Origin: Lasiosphaeria ovina
Taxonomy: Eukaryota; Ascomycota; Sordariomycetes; Sordariales; Lasiosphaeriaceae
Assembly (NCBI GenBank): GCA_033439765.1
Contig: JAULSN010000006.1
Span: forward strand, 1,984,001-2,048,000
DNA length: 64,000 nucleotides
Direction of reading: 5' to 3'
In this document: positions 63,299-64,000 of the stretch, in pieces
Position numbering within the stretch: position 1 is the stretch's first letter
How the letters are laid out: the number at the start of each line of letters is the position of its first letter
Notes under the pieces: model-generated
Database searches by the model: none
Seen by the model: the letters and a program-made list of their open reading frames with translations, nothing else
Told to the model about the DNA's origin: nothing
Position numbers and translations under genes: made by a program

Positions 63299-64000
63299 CT
63301 AGACAACAACATGGGGCGATAGTTTCGGAGCCCTGCGAAAAAGCACGTTCGCAATCGGCGTCCACCAGAAATACAGCCCAAAGACGAGCCCCGTCAGCGG
63401 CACGGCCGCGGCAAAGTACGCGTACCACAGCGGAGAGAAGACCGCCTCGCCGTCCTGGGGGTTCCAGTTGAACAGGCCCGTCGACATGAACGTCTGGTGT
63501 GGGGAGGAGTCAGCAAAGGGGTTGCGCGTTCAGGGGGACGTAAATAAGCAACGAGTAAGAAACACAAAGACCCGGCTGGCGAGGCTTACCGCGACAAAGG
63601 TTGCAGGCAAAAAGATCATGGTTAGAAAGGCCAGCGCCTTCATCTTGTTGTTTTCGCGGCGGGCGATGCTTGATGTTTCCTTTTTGCGCGCAAGAGGCCG
63701 GAAATGTCAGCGGACGGCCAGTTTTTGTTTCGTCTCCATTTGACTGCACTACAGGCCCAGCGGGGGGTCCAATTGGCAGCGCACTCTCGCTCCCTCCTGC
63801 CATGATGCAACCCCTGAGGGAGTGTGCGTGCGTGGGCAACGGCCTATAATATTATAGAATACAACAACGGAGGTCTCTTACCATTTGGAACGTCATGGTC
63901 ACTAGCTGCACGAGCCCGTCGCACTTGCGCACGGCGGCGCCGTACTCGTCGACCATGCGCACGAGATACTCTCCGGCATCGAGCAGCGGCAGGCGCGGGT
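63299..64000 (-). CDS. CorA-like membrane protein, 3' part only (runs off the window)
   Basis: Three exons are visible, reading leftwards: 64000-63882 (partial), 63679-63590 and 63493-63299, with introns of 202 and 96 nt (GTAAGA...AAAAAG and GTAAGC...CACCAG). The end of the protein reads NNKMKALAFLTMIFLPATFV, a first membrane helix of the type seen at the C-terminus of CorA/Mg2+-transporter-like fungal proteins, then STGLFNWNPQDGEAVFSPLW and a second helix YAYFAAAVPLTGLVFGLYFW. The true CorA GMN signature between the helices is absent; fungal CorA-like proteins often have SM-x-F-F or similar there, and STGLFNW fits that. The AAG acceptor of the first intron is slightly unusual, but the frame is kept. 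The N-terminus lies beyond the window. Ion transport is not proven. Confidence 0.7.

Overview
The window looks like nuclear DNA of a filamentous ascomycete (Pezizomycotina), most likely Sordariomycetes and possibly Sordariales/Chaetomiaceae. The evidence is short GT-AG introns of 54-202 nt, GC-rich genes with C/G at third codon positions, a tRNA-Asp with an intron after the anticodon, and fungal families (AA9 polysaccharide monooxygenase, HET-domain protein, PTR2 peptide transporter, chloroperoxidase-type heme-thiolate peroxidase). AT-rich islands and decayed genes whose stop codons can each be explained by C-to-T or G-to-A change suggest repeat-induced point mutation (RIP) or similar decay. 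The taxonomic placement is inference.

Layout. 1-4.1 kb holds relics: an NLR/NACHT fragment and a kinase-like fragment. 4.2-5.5 kb is an intronless flavin monooxygenase of the NtaA/SnaA/DszA type, followed by a tRNA-Asp and an odd tRNA-Val. 7.9-8.8 kb is an AA9 LPMO. 9.5-16.8 kb carries an F-box-like protein, a PIF1-like helicase and a second F-box-like protein. 17.8-25.3 kb carries a Rieske protein, two broken genes, a small protein with a possible permuted papain-like fold, and an aminoglycoside-phosphotransferase-like (APH) kinase. 26.6-28.2 kb is a pseudogene with an E-x-K nuclease-like motif and four stops. 29.6-32.4 kb is a three-exon C2H2-type regulator. 32.4-38.6 kb is mostly relic and AT-rich DNA around a divergent Ras-like GTPase. 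38.6-44.0 kb has a PTR2 transporter, a small two-exon gene and a HET protein. 44-53.6 kb is gene-poor apart from one zinc-finger gene at 49 kb. 53.7-61.5 kb holds a secreted two-module protein and three redox genes: a medium-chain reductase, a heme-thiolate peroxidase and a fatty-acid alpha-dioxygenase. The window ends with a second, inverted copy of the small two-exon gene and the 3' end of a CorA-like membrane protein.

Two observations stand out. The PIF1-like helicase has an N-terminal PCNA-binding (PIP) motif, a nuclear localisation signal and a SUMO-interaction motif ahead of a long acidic tract, a set of signals known for Srs2. The alpha-dioxygenase, heme-thiolate peroxidase and reductase lie next to each other and could form a fatty-acid oxidation (oxylipin or fatty-aldehyde) module; this is inferred from neighbourhood and family chemistry only. 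All gene models were made by eye from reading frames and splice signals; no database search was run.
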